NCBI GenBank assembly: GCA_022008415.1
Contig: JAIRBC010000013.1
Location: forward strand, 1-64,000
DNA from: Cerina litoralis
Lineage (GTDB): Bacteria > Bacteroidota > Bacteroidia > Flavobacteriales > Flavobacteriaceae
Direction: 5' to 3'
Length of the DNA stretch: 64,000 bases
Shown here piece by piece: positions 28,123 through 37,107 of the stretch. The notes beneath the pieces were generated by a model. The model searched no databases. It was not told where the DNA came from and worked only from the letters and a program-made list of their open reading frames with translations. The stretch's first letter is position 1. Each line of letters begins with the position of its first letter. The position numbers and the translations under genes were made by a program.

Positions 28123-28755
28123 ATGAGAAAGTGGATCAGTTTGCTCTGTCCTCTTATCATGATTTTTATTTTGACGAGTTTTAGGTTTCAACCTGCTTCC
28201 AATGTGGAAGTGCCCGATGCTCTAAAAGTAAATGGACCTACTGAAGTTTTGTTCCCCAAAAACAAAACTACTTTTAAACAAGTTATGGCGGTGCCTCCCT
28301 TTTTGGGAAGTTCCTATATCGGATTCAAGGAAGCCTTGGCTTTCAAGGAATCACAAGGCGATTATTTTACGATCAATACCTTGGGCTATTTGGGCAAGTA
28401 CCAATTTGGAATAGGTACCTTGCAATTGATGGGAGTATACAATGCTACCCGTTTTCTAAAAGATCCAGTACTACAGGAGAAGGTTTTCCACACCAACATT
28501 GCGCGCAACAAATGGATTCTTAGGAGAGACATCCCTAGGTTTGTTGGTCAACGTATCAATGGCGTGGTGATTACCGAATCTGGCATTTTGGCGGCGGCGC
28601 ACTTGGCCGGAGCTGGCAACGTAAAGCGCTTCTTGCGTTCTTACGGAGAGTTTGACGTTAACGACGACTACGGAACCAACATCAATTCTTATATGAAGAA
28701 GTTCTCGGGTTACGACGTTTCCCATGTTTCTCCGAAAAGAAATGCGAAAATTTAA
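28123..28755 (+). CDS. Secreted lysozyme-like (transglycosylase-fold) protein
   Basis: 210 aa with an N-terminal signal (residues 5-22). The core FKEALAFKESQGDYFTINTLGYLGKYQFG (described in parts: a Glu within KESQG, then NTLGYLGKYQFG) matches the start of the lytic transglycosylase/lysozyme fold, with Glu in the catalytic position. The C-terminal part, GILAAAHLAGAGNVKRFL, matches the later helix of that fold. It probably binds or cleaves peptidoglycan in the periplasm. It follows mltG by 199 bp, supporting a cell-wall role. Activity is not proven. Confidence 0.75.
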   Translation: MRKWISLLCPLIMIFILTSFRFQPASNVEVPDALKVNGPTEVLFPKNKTTFKQVMAVPPFLGSSYIGFKEALAFKESQGDYFTINTLGYLGKYQFGIGTLQLMGVYNATRFLKDPVLQEKVFHTNIARNKWILRRDIPRFVGQRINGVVITESGILAAAHLAGAGNVKRFLRSYGEFDVNDDYGTNINSYMKKFSGYDVSHVSPKRNAKI

Positions 28756-28841
28756 CGGTTCGCCTTACGCATATGACCATGCGTTCCCTAAACTTAACAA
28801 AGGGATAAGGCAATAAAGAACTACACTGTGAAAATGAGAGG

Positions 28842-28868
28842 GCCTTGGCGGAAACGTCAAGGCTTTTT
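28842..28868 (+). terminator. Terminator after the lysozyme-like gene
   Basis: GCCTTGGCG / CGTCAAGGC stem with a GAAA tetraloop and one G-T pair, then TTTTTTA. Confidence 0.88.
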
Positions 28869-28945
28869 TACGCTCTTAAGGGGTTGCCACCTGCGAATAT
28901 CGCATGGCGATCAGCGTATAGCCATATAAAGCGTATAGCCAAAAA

Positions 28946-29668
28946 TTATGCCTGAAAAATGAACAGGGTAGGGCGTTTATGTAAATTGACCGACTCTTTT
29001 CGCCACTCCACCACGGGTTTAGTGGATATATATTCCGTTGGAAGGGTAATGTCGGAAGCGATGCAGAGCATGGTTTGGTTTGACAACGTTTTTAGAAGTT
29101 CTTCTAGGAGTTTATCGTTCCTATAAGGCGTTTCTATAAAAAGTTGCGATTGACCGAGGTCTCTCGAAACCTTTTCAAACTTTTTGATGGCACTTTTTCT
29201 TTCTTTGGAATCTATTGGCAGGTAACCGTTAAAAGCAAAATTCTGCCCATTTAACCCGCTGGCCATCATGGCTAAAACAATGGAAGAGGGCCCCACCATT
29301 GGAACTACCCGAATTTTTTTTTCATGGGCAATTTTCACAACTTCCGCTCCGGGGTCGGCAATACCAGGACATCCTGCCTCTGAAATTATGCCCACATTGA
29401 GACCATTTAAACAAGGATCCAAAAAGGTGGATATAACCTCTGGTTCGGTAAATTTATTGAGTAATTCCATATGAAGTCCGGGTTGTGACTTTTTGGAATT
29501 TATTTTCTTGATGAACCTTCTCGCGGTTTTCTCATTTTCAACGATATAATAATCGATCTGTTCAATTACCCTTTTTATGGAGATGGGCAAAACCTCCAAC
29601 GGTTCATTGTCGCCCAGGGTCGTGGGAATTAAAAATAATCTTCCGAAATTATTACTATCCATCCCCAT
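28946..29668 (-). CDS. SAM-dependent methyltransferase, RsmI/tetrapyrrole methylase family
   Basis: 240 aa. GRLFLIPTTLGDN, ISEAGCPGIADPGAEVVK and PMVGPSSIVLAMMASGLNG are the SAM-binding motifs of the TP_methylase fold as used by RsmI, which 2'-O-methylates C1402 of 16S rRNA. It differs from canonical RsmI at the N-terminus and may be the second, diverged paralogue found in Bacteroidota. It follows the phosphatase by 6 bp and is likely co-transcribed with it and dnaA. Confidence 0.85.
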   Translation of the reverse strand: MGMDSNNFGRLFLIPTTLGDNEPLEVLPISIKRVIEQIDYYIVENEKTARRFIKKINSKKSQPGLHMELLNKFTEPEVISTFLDPCLNGLNVGIISEAGCPGIADPGAEVVKIAHEKKIRVVPMVGPSSIVLAMMASGLNGQNFAFNGYLPIDSKERKSAIKKFEKVSRDLGQSQLFIETPYRNDKLLEELLKTLSNQTMLCIASDITLPTEYISTKPVVEWRKESVNLHKRPTLFIFQA

Positions 29669-29674
29669 ATTGGT

Positions 29675-30136
29675 CTAATTAAGGGTTTGCAGTCTTTTCG
29701 CAATTGCCCCGCATGCCGTGTCAATTAAGTAATAGACAGTTTCAAAATCATCTGCTTCCCCATCATAGGGATCAGGAACCTCAGTGATCCCCATGTCAAC
29801 TTCCTGCATCAGTAGCCTTACCTTAGCCATATCTTGTTTGTCCTCTGCCAACTGTACAATATTTTCAAAATTCTTACGATCCATGGCGTAAATAAGATCA
29901 AACTCCTTGAAATCCCTGGGGTGGAACTGCCTACAACGCTGTGCTGAAATGTCGATACCGTTTCTATATGCAACCGCAATGGATCGGGAGTCCGGTGGAT
30001 TCCCAATATGGTAATTCCCTGTACCGGCAGAATCAACTTGGATATTTTTTGGATCGGCCTTGCTCTTAAGAATACCTTCGGCCAATGGAGACCTGCATAT
30101 ATTTCCTAAACATACCATTAGGATTTTTGTTGCCAT
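29675..30136 (-). CDS. Low-molecular-weight protein-tyrosine phosphatase
   Basis: 153 aa. The P-loop CLGNICRS (Cys9 nucleophile, Arg15) is at the N-terminus and the general-acid Asp is in VPDPYDG near the C-terminus, so all catalytic parts are present. Cytoplasmic dephosphorylation of tyrosine residues, or possibly an arsenate-reductase-like role; the PDPYDG loop favours phosphatase. It lies 40 bp after dnaA on the same strand. Confidence 0.95.
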   Translation of the reverse strand: MATKILMVCLGNICRSPLAEGILKSKADPKNIQVDSAGTGNYHIGNPPDSRSIAVAYRNGIDISAQRCRQFHPRDFKEFDLIYAMDRKNFENIVQLAEDKQDMAKVRLLMQEVDMGITEVPDPYDGEADDFETVYYLIDTACGAIAKRLQTLN

Positions 30137-30176
30137 ATTTACTCTTGTAAATGTACCGGGTACTCAATACTATTTT

Positions 30177-31604
30177 CTATGAGAATTTTTTGGAAAGATC
30201 ATCGATATATTTTTTGAACTGCTTGTCGGTCTCGGCCAAATTATCTACAGTTTTACAGGCGTGGAGAACCGTAGCGTGGTCCCTTTTTCCAATTTGGGAA
30301 CCTATGCTGGCCAGGGAGGCCTTCGTGAACTTTTTGGCGAAGAACATCGCCAATTGTCGTGCCTGGACAATATGTCTTTTCCGAGTCTTGGACTGTAGGG
30401 TGGCCACGTCCATCTCGAAATAATCGGAAACCACCTTTTGAATGTAATCTATGGAAACCTCGCGTTTGGTATTCTTTACAAATTTTTCGACGACCTGTTG
30501 TGCCAATTCCAAGGTTACCTCCTTCTTGTTAAAGGAGGATTGGGCAATTAGTGAAATGATTGCACCTTCCAATTCCCGGATATTGGTCTTGATGTTTCGG
30601 GCAACGTGATCCACGATATCATCTGGAATCTCTACGCCGTCCCGGAACAATTTGTTTTTTAGGATAGAAACGCGGGTCTCGTAATCCGGGGTCTGCAGCT
30701 CGGCAGAGAGTCCCCACTTAAAGCGGGAAAGTAAACGTTGTTCAATATCCTGCATGTCTACAGGTGCTTTGTCAGAAGTAAGGATTACTTGCTTACCATT
30801 TTGGTGCAAATGGTTGAATATATGAAAAAATACATCTTGCGTCCCCGATTTTCCGGAAAGAAATTGAACATCATCAATGATAAGTACGTCTATCAATTGG
30901 TAGAAATGTATAAAATCGTTTCGAGTATTTTTCTTAACGGATTCTATGTATTGTTGGGTAAACTTTTCGGCGGAAATATAAAGTACGGTCCGCTCCGGAT
31001 ATTTATCTTTGATATCTACGCCGATGGCATGGGCCAAATGGGTTTTTCCCAACCCAACTCCCCCGAAAACCAAAAGCGGGTTAAAGGAGGTGCCACCCGG
31101 CTTGTTGGCCACGGCCATACCCGCAGATCGGGCCAGCCGATTAGAATCGCCTTCCAAAAAGTTGTCAAAACTATAATTGGGGTTTAATTGGGATTCTATT
31201 TTGATGTTGCGGATACCAGGTATGACAAAAGGATTCTTTAGTTCTGGATTTTTCGACTTTATGGCCACCTCCAGTTCCTGAGGTGCTACTTGTTGTGACC
31301 GGTTGGAGCTGGGAATCCGTTCGGTAAAGGGTTCTTTATTGCCATAAGTATTCTCCATTTTGATAATGTAGATCAACTTGGCATTTTCGCCGAGCTCTTT
31401 GGTCAAGGAAACTTTGAGCAGTTTTACGTAATGCTCTTCCAGCCATTCGTAGAAAAATTTACTGGGAACCTGTATGCTTAACGAGTTTTCGGATAACTTT
31501 ACCGGTTTAATAGGTTCAAACCAAGTTTTGAATGCTTGCGGTTGGATGTTATCTTGGATAAAAGCCAAACAGTTGTTCCATACGGAAGTAGCAGTAACAT
31601 TCAT
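30177..31604 (-). CDS. dnaA: Chromosomal replication initiator DnaA
   Basis: 475 aa. Domain I (1-85), a linker with polar residues (90-130), AAA+ domain III with Walker A GGVGLGKTHLAHA and Walker B VLIIDDVQF, and domain IV with the DNA-binding signature QIGKRDHATVLHACK. It melts the replication origin. I found no cluster of DnaA boxes in the flanking intergenic sequence, so oriC is not evident here. Operon with phosphatase and methyltransferase. Confidence 0.98.
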   Translation of the reverse strand: MNVTATSVWNNCLAFIQDNIQPQAFKTWFEPIKPVKLSENSLSIQVPSKFFYEWLEEHYVKLLKVSLTKELGENAKLIYIIKMENTYGNKEPFTERIPSSNRSQQVAPQELEVAIKSKNPELKNPFVIPGIRNIKIESQLNPNYSFDNFLEGDSNRLARSAGMAVANKPGGTSFNPLLVFGGVGLGKTHLAHAIGVDIKDKYPERTVLYISAEKFTQQYIESVKKNTRNDFIHFYQLIDVLIIDDVQFLSGKSGTQDVFFHIFNHLHQNGKQVILTSDKAPVDMQDIEQRLLSRFKWGLSAELQTPDYETRVSILKNKLFRDGVEIPDDIVDHVARNIKTNIRELEGAIISLIAQSSFNKKEVTLELAQQVVEKFVKNTKREVSIDYIQKVVSDYFEMDVATLQSKTRKRHIVQARQLAMFFAKKFTKASLASIGSQIGKRDHATVLHACKTVDNLAETDKQFKKYIDDLSKKFS

Positions 31605-31812
31605 TGTAAAGTTAATCTTAATTGATTCTTAGAGATTAGGTTTGTTGGTCTATGGTTTTGCCGGACGAATCATCCTTTAAAGAATTATGGCAAATATGTG
31701 AACAAAAATCTAAAAAAAAAAATCTTGGGGCATAGGTTTTATAGTTTTTTTTTATCATGTTGGTCAGCAAATCAAACTAGGTTTTAAATATAAAGTTTTT
31801 AAGTGGATTAAT

Positions 31813-32211
31813 ATGGGTTTTAACGAAATATCTTTTAGGGTCAGATACGGCGAAACCGATCAGATGGGGGTGGTCTATTATGGCAATTATGCGCAGTATC
31901 TGGAGATGGGAAGGGTGGAATGGCTAAGGAGTTTGGGCATTTCTTACAAAAGCATGGAAGAAAACGGCATTATACTGCCCGTGATTTCATTGCAGGTAAA
32001 ATATTTAAAATCGGCCGTGTACGATGACGTTATAACGGTTGCCACTTTTTTAAAAAAAACACCCTCGGTCAAAATAGAATTCGACTACATTATTTACAAC
32101 GAAGCACGCGAAATATTGGTTGAGGCCAATACGGTCTTGGCGTTTATGGATCGGAAAACCAAGAGACCTGTAAAATGTCCCGATTATATACTTGAAAAAA
32201 TTGCAAAATAG
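31813..32211 (+). CDS. YbgC-type acyl-CoA thioesterase
   Basis: 132 aa. VRYGETDQMGVVYYGNYAQYLEMGRVEW (residues ~8-35) is the YbgC/FadM hotdog active-site region with Asp in ETDQMG. Hydrolyses acyl-CoA, probably short-chain or aromatic. Divergent from dnaA, monocistronic. A second hotdog thioesterase of a different subfamily is at 18850. Confidence 0.92.
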   Translation: MGFNEISFRVRYGETDQMGVVYYGNYAQYLEMGRVEWLRSLGISYKSMEENGIILPVISLQVKYLKSAVYDDVITVATFLKKTPSVKIEFDYIIYNEAREILVEANTVLAFMDRKTKRPVKCPDYILEKIAK

Positions 32212-32298
32212 CTTTTTGGCTATGCGCTGTGCGCAGTTGCGCAAGACGTTAGACCTGCTTGCCCATAAAATTCGTAGCGGCACCTAAAACCTAAGAGG

Positions 32299-32910
32299 TT
32301 AAACCGACTTCAGTCCTATTTTGTGGAACCCTTTAAAAATTTCAATAATTTCAGGGGCTTTGTGTTGTTCGACCGAAATAAAGATCTGGCAATCCAATCC
32401 CATTTTTTGGGACTCAATATTAATTTGTCGCTGTTTTAACGTCCGCATCACCGTGTTCATTTGATCGTAGCCAAAGGAGAGTAGAAATCTCTGTTCAAGA
32501 CTTTTTTCAATGATCGTTGAAGCCTCCAAGGCCAATTGGGCAGCTGTCCTGTAAGCATTTATAAGACCTCCGACCCCCAATTTGGTGCCGCCAAAAACCC
32601 GAGCCACGGCTACCAAAATATTGGTAACCCCAAATGATTGTAATTGGCCGTAAATGGGCATACCCGCAGAATTATTGGGTTCCCCATCATCATTGGCCCT
32701 GTACCTGGGTTCGGAGATGCCAATTTGCCAAGCATAACAGACATGATTTGCGGCAGGATGCATTTTTCTTAAACTATCGATCCGAGGTTTTACATCCTCC
32801 TCTTCGTATAGGGGAAAGGCATAAGCAAAAAACTTGCTCTTTCGCTCTTTATAAAGCACTTCGGGTGAAGCAGTTTCTATGGTTTTAAATCGGCCGGATT
32901 GGTTTTCCAT
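32299..32910 (-). CDS. YigZ/IMPACT family protein
   Basis: 203 aa, the usual length. YKERKSKFFAYAFPL and ANDDGEPNNSAGMPI plus RVFGGTKLGVGGLINAY identify the UPF0029/IMPACT family. A ribosome-associated or translation-control function has been proposed for relatives; the bacterial role is not settled. Last gene of the reverse operon with ribD, HAD hydrolase and EamA transporter. Confidence 0.93.
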   Translation of the reverse strand: MENQSGRFKTIETASPEVLYKERKSKFFAYAFPLYEEEDVKPRIDSLRKMHPAANHVCYAWQIGISEPRYRANDDGEPNNSAGMPIYGQLQSFGVTNILVAVARVFGGTKLGVGGLINAYRTAAQLALEASTIIEKSLEQRFLLSFGYDQMNTVMRTLKQRQINIESQKMGLDCQIFISVEQHKAPEIIEIFKGFHKIGLKSV

Positions 32911-32923
32911 TGAACAAGTATGT

Positions 32924-33787
32924 TTACAACAAAGCTACCAAAACTATACTGACAATCGCTAAACCGATACCCATCCAATTCTTTAGGCTGATGACCTCCT
33001 TGAACAGCACTATTCCGAACAAGGTAGAAAGCAAGACGATGCCGACATTGTTGATCGTAAATATCACCGCACTTCCAAGATTTTCGTGCTGGAAAGCCTG
33101 GAGCAGGTAATAAATGGAGAAATAATTAGGAATCCCCAAGGCAATTCCGCCAACGACATCCTTAGGGCGCAATCTCTTAGTTCTGGTCGATTCTTTTAAG
33201 AGTATAAACAAGATTCCCGCAATAGCGGCCGATGCGAACGCCACAGCTGAAAGCAAAGGAAATTCGTTCTTGGCCAGATAAAACTCTTCCAAAAATTTTA
33301 TGCCCGCATCGATAATACCAGATCCAAGGAAAACCAACAGGGGCAACCAAAGAAATGCCCTGTCCAAGACTATGGATTTATCTCGTATAGACACAAAGTA
33401 AACGGCCGATAAAGCCAGGACGATTCCTAGGCCCTGAAGCGGGTGCAATCTTTCCCCATAGAACAGTAATGCACATATTACAGGGATTACCAAGGACATT
33501 TTGGTAGCGACGGAGGCTACAGAAATCCCAATTTTTTGAGAAGTTGCGGCCATTAGGTTGAAAACTACGATAAACAAAACCCCCAAAATAAAAGTACCTG
33601 GGACCCATGACTTTTGCAGTATTTCTAAAGAAACGTTACCATCTACATTAAAAATTAGCCCGGTGATACACGCGGTAATGTAATTGGCAACAAGGGCGTA
33701 TAACGTATTTATTCTATAAATGGAAAGGAGCTTAAAGACGATAAAGATCAGACTAGAAAACAAGATGCTCAAAGCAAGGTCTAGCAT
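32924..33787 (-). CDS. EamA/DMT-superfamily transporter
   Basis: 287 aa from the ATG at 33787, one base after the HAD stop; a longer frame would overlap that gene. About ten hydrophobic helices in two EamA repeats fit the drug/metabolite transporter superfamily. Inner-membrane exporter or importer of an unknown small metabolite. The operon with ribD does not by itself make it a riboflavin transporter. Confidence 0.88.
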   Translation of the reverse strand: MLDLALSILFSSLIFIVFKLLSIYRINTLYALVANYITACITGLIFNVDGNVSLEILQKSWVPGTFILGVLFIVVFNLMAATSQKIGISVASVATKMSLVIPVICALLFYGERLHPLQGLGIVLALSAVYFVSIRDKSIVLDRAFLWLPLLVFLGSGIIDAGIKFLEEFYLAKNEFPLLSAVAFASAAIAGILFILLKESTRTKRLRPKDVVGGIALGIPNYFSIYYLLQAFQHENLGSAVIFTINNVGIVLLSTLFGIVLFKEVISLKNWMGIGLAIVSIVLVALL

Positions 33788-33788
33788 A

Positions 33789-34394
33789 TTAGGGCAATTT
33801 TGATAGGAGTTGAACAACGTCCTCTTGGCCCACCAAAAGGTTCCAGGTCTTGATGCCTAAGGACTCAGCGGCCTCGGTGTTAGCTTTGGTGTCGTCCACA
33901 AAAAAAGTTTCCTCGGGTTTTAGACCATTGTTTTCCAATACAAACTTGTAGATATCCAAATGGGGTTTTCGTAGTTGTATTTCATGGGAAAGGTAAAATT
34001 GCTCAAAACAATTCTTGAATCGTTCAAACTTTTCCAATCCCATCTTTTGGGCTACGTGAGGGATGTGCAAGGCATTGGTGTTGCTCAAAAGAAAGAGTCG
34101 GTACTTTCCTTCGTTTGCCAGACCTTCTATGAACCCCAAACGATGGTCCGGGAAATCCAAAAGCATGGCGTTCCAGGAATCGGTTAGTTGTTCCGGGGTG
34201 GCCTGTGGTATCAATTTATGCAGACCTGCAATAAATTCTTCGGATGAAATAAGGCCAATCTCATATTTGGAATTTAGCGATTCCAATTGGGGCAATGCAT
34301 CCAAACATTTATATTTCTCCATTTCCCTAAGGATAACGGGTTTATCCAGGTTGACGAAAATATCCCCAAAATCAAAAATGATGTTCTTAACCAT
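33789..34394 (-). CDS. HAD-superfamily hydrolase (subfamily IA)
   Basis: 201 aa. Motif I DFGDIFVNLD, motif II LLSNTNALH (Ser/Thr site), Lys in LRKPHLDIY and motif IV FVDDTKANTEAAESLG are all present, with a helical cap between. Phosphatase on a small metabolite. It overlaps the ribD 3' end by 8 bp; a role as the missing riboflavin-pathway phosphatase is possible but not shown. Confidence 0.92.
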   Translation of the reverse strand: MVKNIIFDFGDIFVNLDKPVILREMEKYKCLDALPQLESLNSKYEIGLISSEEFIAGLHKLIPQATPEQLTDSWNAMLLDFPDHRLGFIEGLANEGKYRLFLLSNTNALHIPHVAQKMGLEKFERFKNCFEQFYLSHEIQLRKPHLDIYKFVLENNGLKPEETFFVDDTKANTEAAESLGIKTWNLLVGQEDVVQLLSKLP

Positions 34395-35439
34395 TGCGTA
34401 GTATTTTTAAAGTGTCCCCATGTAGTTTTACGGACTCCCTTAACTTGCCCGAAATCCACGGGGATTTTAATCCTTTTGCAAATTGGGTTTCCCCCGTAAA
34501 GATTCGGGCCTCGTCCCAGAGACCGGCATCGATAAAGGATTGTAGGGTCTTTGCACCCCCTTCTATAATTATGCTCAGAATATTGTTTTCATATAACGCA
34601 TCGCACAATTGTGCCATTACATTTTTAGAAAAATCGATAACCCTATAGTCCACCCCAGGAAGATATTGGTCTGTCTTTTCGATTTCTGTAAACACCAAGG
34701 TTTTAATACTGCCATCCAATATATGGGACTGTTGTTCAATTTTGAGTTTCCTGTCCACAACGACCCGGGTAGGGGAATTTCCGTGCCAGGACCGGACGTT
34801 CAATTCCGGATTGTCTACACGTACCGTATTGGTGCCCACCATGATAGCCTGTTCCTCGCTTCGCCATTGGTGCACCAATTGACGCGAACGAATATTGGTA
34901 ATCCAATAGGGTTGTGGAATGCTATCCCGGTTTTTAGATTCGGGTGCCATAAATCCATCCAAGGATTGGGCCCATTTTAAAATTATGAACGGTCGTTTCT
35001 TTTCATGGAAGGTCAAAAATCGAATGTGGTGTTCCCTGCAATCCTTTTCCAAAATACCAACGACCACCTGGCAACCTGCCTCTTTCAATTTTTGAATTCC
35101 TCGTCCTTCGACTTTGGTGTTGGGATCTTTTATGCCGATGACTACCCGGGGAATTTTATGCTTTACGATAAGATCTGCGCAGGGCGGCGTCTTTCCGTAA
35201 TGCGAGCAAGGCTCCAACGTTACATAAAGTGTGGCATTCTCTAAAAATGACGGATTCGCAACGGAGCTGATGGCATTGACTTCCGCATGGGGTCCACCGT
35301 ATCGGCTGGTATAACCCTCGCCAATTATCTTTTCTTGGTAAACGACGACGCTCCCGACCATAGGATTCGGAAATGTGGTTCCAAGACCATTTTTGGCCAC
35401 TTGGATACATCTCAAAATGTATTTTTCATGTATCTTCAC
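34387..35439 (-). CDS. ribD: Bifunctional riboflavin biosynthesis deaminase/reductase RibD
   Basis: 350 aa from a GTG at 35439, which gives the family N-terminus (VKIHEKYILRC). An ATG at 35466 and a far upstream one lie before the predicted -7 box and are less likely. Deaminase domain (1-145) with zinc motifs HAEVNAI and EPCSHYGKTPPCADLI, then the reductase domain (150-350). It carries out two consecutive steps from the GTP-cyclohydrolase II product. First gene of a four-gene operon. The transcript may be leaderless. Confidence 0.93.
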   Translation of the reverse strand: MKIHEKYILRCIQVAKNGLGTTFPNPMVGSVVVYQEKIIGEGYTSRYGGPHAEVNAISSVANPSFLENATLYVTLEPCSHYGKTPPCADLIVKHKIPRVVIGIKDPNTKVEGRGIQKLKEAGCQVVVGILEKDCREHHIRFLTFHEKKRPFIILKWAQSLDGFMAPESKNRDSIPQPYWITNIRSRQLVHQWRSEEQAIMVGTNTVRVDNPELNVRSWHGNSPTRVVVDRKLKIEQQSHILDGSIKTLVFTEIEKTDQYLPGVDYRVIDFSKNVMAQLCDALYENNILSIIIEGGAKTLQSFIDAGLWDEARIFTGETQFAKGLKSPWISGKLRESVKLHGDTLKILRNG

Positions 35440-35443
35440 CCCA

Positions 35444-35451
35444 CAAAAATA
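35444..35451 (-). promoter_or_regulatory. Promoter -7 box of ribD
   Basis: TATTTTTG on the minus strand, exact TAnnTTTG. With a 5-nt distance the transcript begins at about 35439, on the GTG start codon. Confidence 0.5.
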
Positions 35452-35512
35452 GCATAATAAACTCATTCTGATTTTAAAATAGAAGGAGTATAAACAATAT
35501 TGTACCGTAAAA

Positions 35513-36001
35513 ATGGATAGTGCGATTATAAGGGAAATTAGACCGGAAGACAATGCCGAAGTCGCCCAGCTCATCCGTAATGTTTTGGTAGAATTGGGAG
35601 TGCCAAAAGTGGGTACGGCTTTCGCCGACAAAGCACTGGGTATGCTTTATGAAACCTACAATGTGCAAAATGCGGCTTTCTATGTGTTGGTAAATCAAGA
35701 AAAACTTCTGGGATGTGGGGGTATCGGCCCATTGGAACATCAGGGAGAACCAATTTGTGAACTGCAAAAAATGTATTTTTTACCAGAAGCTAGGGGCAAA
35801 GGATGGGGTAGTGATTTGATGCGGGTTTGTTTGAACAAGGCTAAAGATTACGGATACAAACATTGTTATTTGGAAACTATGCCCAATATGATCGAGGCTC
35901 AAAAGCTGTATAAAAAATGGGGGTTCGAACATATCGATATGAGGATGGGGAATACGGGTCATTTTTCGTGCCCCGTCTGGATGTTAAAGAGAATTTGGTA
36001 A
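35513..36001 (+). CDS. GNAT-family N-acetyltransferase
   Basis: 162 aa. IREIRPEDNAEVAQLIRNVL at the N-terminus, LQKMYFLPEARGKGWGSDLMR as the acetyl-CoA-binding beta4-alpha3 motif, and YLETMPNMIEAQKLYKKWGF after it define the fold. Substrate unknown. It is divergent from ribD with 73 bp between starts and followed closely by prmC. Confidence 0.9.
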   Translation: MDSAIIREIRPEDNAEVAQLIRNVLVELGVPKVGTAFADKALGMLYETYNVQNAAFYVLVNQEKLLGCGGIGPLEHQGEPICELQKMYFLPEARGKGWGSDLMRVCLNKAKDYGYKHCYLETMPNMIEAQKLYKKWGFEHIDMRMGNTGHFSCPVWMLKRIW

Positions 36002-36084
36002 GTAGTAATTTGTACAAAGTAAATATTATTTGGTGATAAAAATTGGTTTTTATAGACCTGTAGTCGATTAGATTCCATTAGGTT

Positions 36085-36945
36085 TTGCAAAGAATGCATC
36101 TCAAGGAAATAAAAAACATATTCCATAAAGAATTGGATTCCCGCTACCCCAAGGAGGAAGTGGATAGCTTCTTTGCAATGATGATGGAACATTATTTGGG
36201 ACTGGATCGGTTTGCGTTGGCATTAAAACCAAACCTAATTGTAACCAAAGAAGAGGAACAGCCCTTTTTTGAGGGTATTACCGAGTTGAGATTGGAAAGG
36301 CCCATACAGTACATTTTGGGAAAGGCCCATTTTATGGGGATGGACCTTTTAGTAAACGAAAATGTATTGATTCCCAGACCGGAAACCGAGGAATTGGTGA
36401 GGTGGATACTATCGGAACCAAGAACCAAGAACCAAGAACCAAGAATTCTGGATATTGGTACGGGAAGTGGATGTATCGCCATTGCGCTGGCCAAAAACTT
36501 GCCAAGGGCAAAGGTATATGCCCTGGACATTTCTAAAGAAGCGTTGGAGGTTGCTAAAAAAAACGCTGCCCGCAACGAAGTGGAAGTTAACTTTGTTAAA
36601 GCGGATATTTTAAAAATAGACACTATCCACGAAAAATTTGATATAATCGTATCCAATCCGCCTTATGTAAGGGAACTGGAGAAGGGAGAAATCAACAATA
36701 ATGTTAAACGGTACGAACCTGAATTGGCCCTTTTCGTATCCGATAGAGACCCGTTGATCTTTTATAAACGGATCGTACAATTTTCGTTGGGAAGTCTGAG
36801 GAAGGAAGGATTGCTTTTTTTTGAGGTCAATCAATACTTGGCCACGGAAACCAGACGACTTTTGGAGAACCCAAATTTTTCCGAAATTGAACTCCGGAAG
36901 GATTTATATGGCAATGATCGTATATTGAAGGGAAAAAGCACCTAA
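36085..36945 (+). CDS. prmC: Release-factor glutamine methyltransferase PrmC
   Basis: 286 aa. N-terminal helical domain (1-95), linker, and Rossmann methyltransferase domain with SAM motif DIGTGSGCIAIALA and catalytic NPPY (SNPPYVREL). It methylates the Gln of the GGQ motif in RF1 and RF2, needed for efficient termination. The linker (SEPRTKNQEPRI) is encoded by a 7-bp tandem repeat, so copy-number slippage would shift the frame. Intact as sequenced. Confidence 0.96.
   Translation: MQRMHLKEIKNIFHKELDSRYPKEEVDSFFAMMMEHYLGLDRFALALKPNLIVTKEEEQPFFEGITELRLERPIQYILGKAHFMGMDLLVNENVLIPRPETEELVRWILSEPRTKNQEPRILDIGTGSGCIAIALAKNLPRAKVYALDISKEALEVAKKNAARNEVEVNFVKADILKIDTIHEKFDIIVSNPPYVRELEKGEINNNVKRYEPELALFVSDRDPLIFYKRIVQFSLGSLRKEGLLFFEVNQYLATETRRLLENPNFSEIELRKDLYGNDRILKGKST
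36414..36446 (+). repeat. Heptanucleotide tandem repeat inside prmC
   Basis: Unit AGAACCA: three perfect copies (36421-36441), a near-copy before (GGAACCA) and a partial after (AGAA). Seven is not a multiple of three, so each gain or loss changes the frame. Confidence 0.95.
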
Positions 36946-36983
36946 CCCCTGCCCGACTTTATCTGGCGGGCTTAAAGGGGGAA

Positions 36984-37004
36984 CAAGCTCAAGCTCAAGC
37001 TCAA
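36984..37004 (+). repeat. Hexanucleotide tandem repeat
   Basis: CAAGCT, 3.5 perfect copies, in the 162-bp gap before the LOG gene and 32 bp upstream of its promoter. A CCTGCCCG/CGGGC hairpin precedes it at 36949-36972. Confidence 0.9.
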
Positions 37005-37035
37005 ACGCAAAATAATTAGCCAGTCTGCCGGCCTT

Positions 37036-37064
37036 TTGAGAAATATGTAGGATATGTACCTTTG
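37036..37064 (+). promoter_or_regulatory. Promoter of the LOG gene
   Basis: TTG (37036-37038), 18 bp, TACCTTTG (37057-37064): both boxes of a Bacteroidota promoter, predicted leader 39 nt. Confidence 0.7.
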
Positions 37065-37107
37065 TCGGTAGTCTTAGGTCAATTCTGGAATTTGATGTTT
37101 AAAAATT

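Noticed and set aside
28914-28940. Direct repeat GCGTATAGCC, two copies
   Set aside because: Only two copies 17 bp apart, with no link to a promoter; too weak to interpret.
31605-31812. Possible oriC beside dnaA
   Set aside because: No TTATCCACA-like boxes or clear unwinding element; only A/T runs.
35440-35631. Long N-terminal extension of ribD
   Set aside because: It lies upstream of the -7 box and overlaps the divergent acetyltransferase gene.
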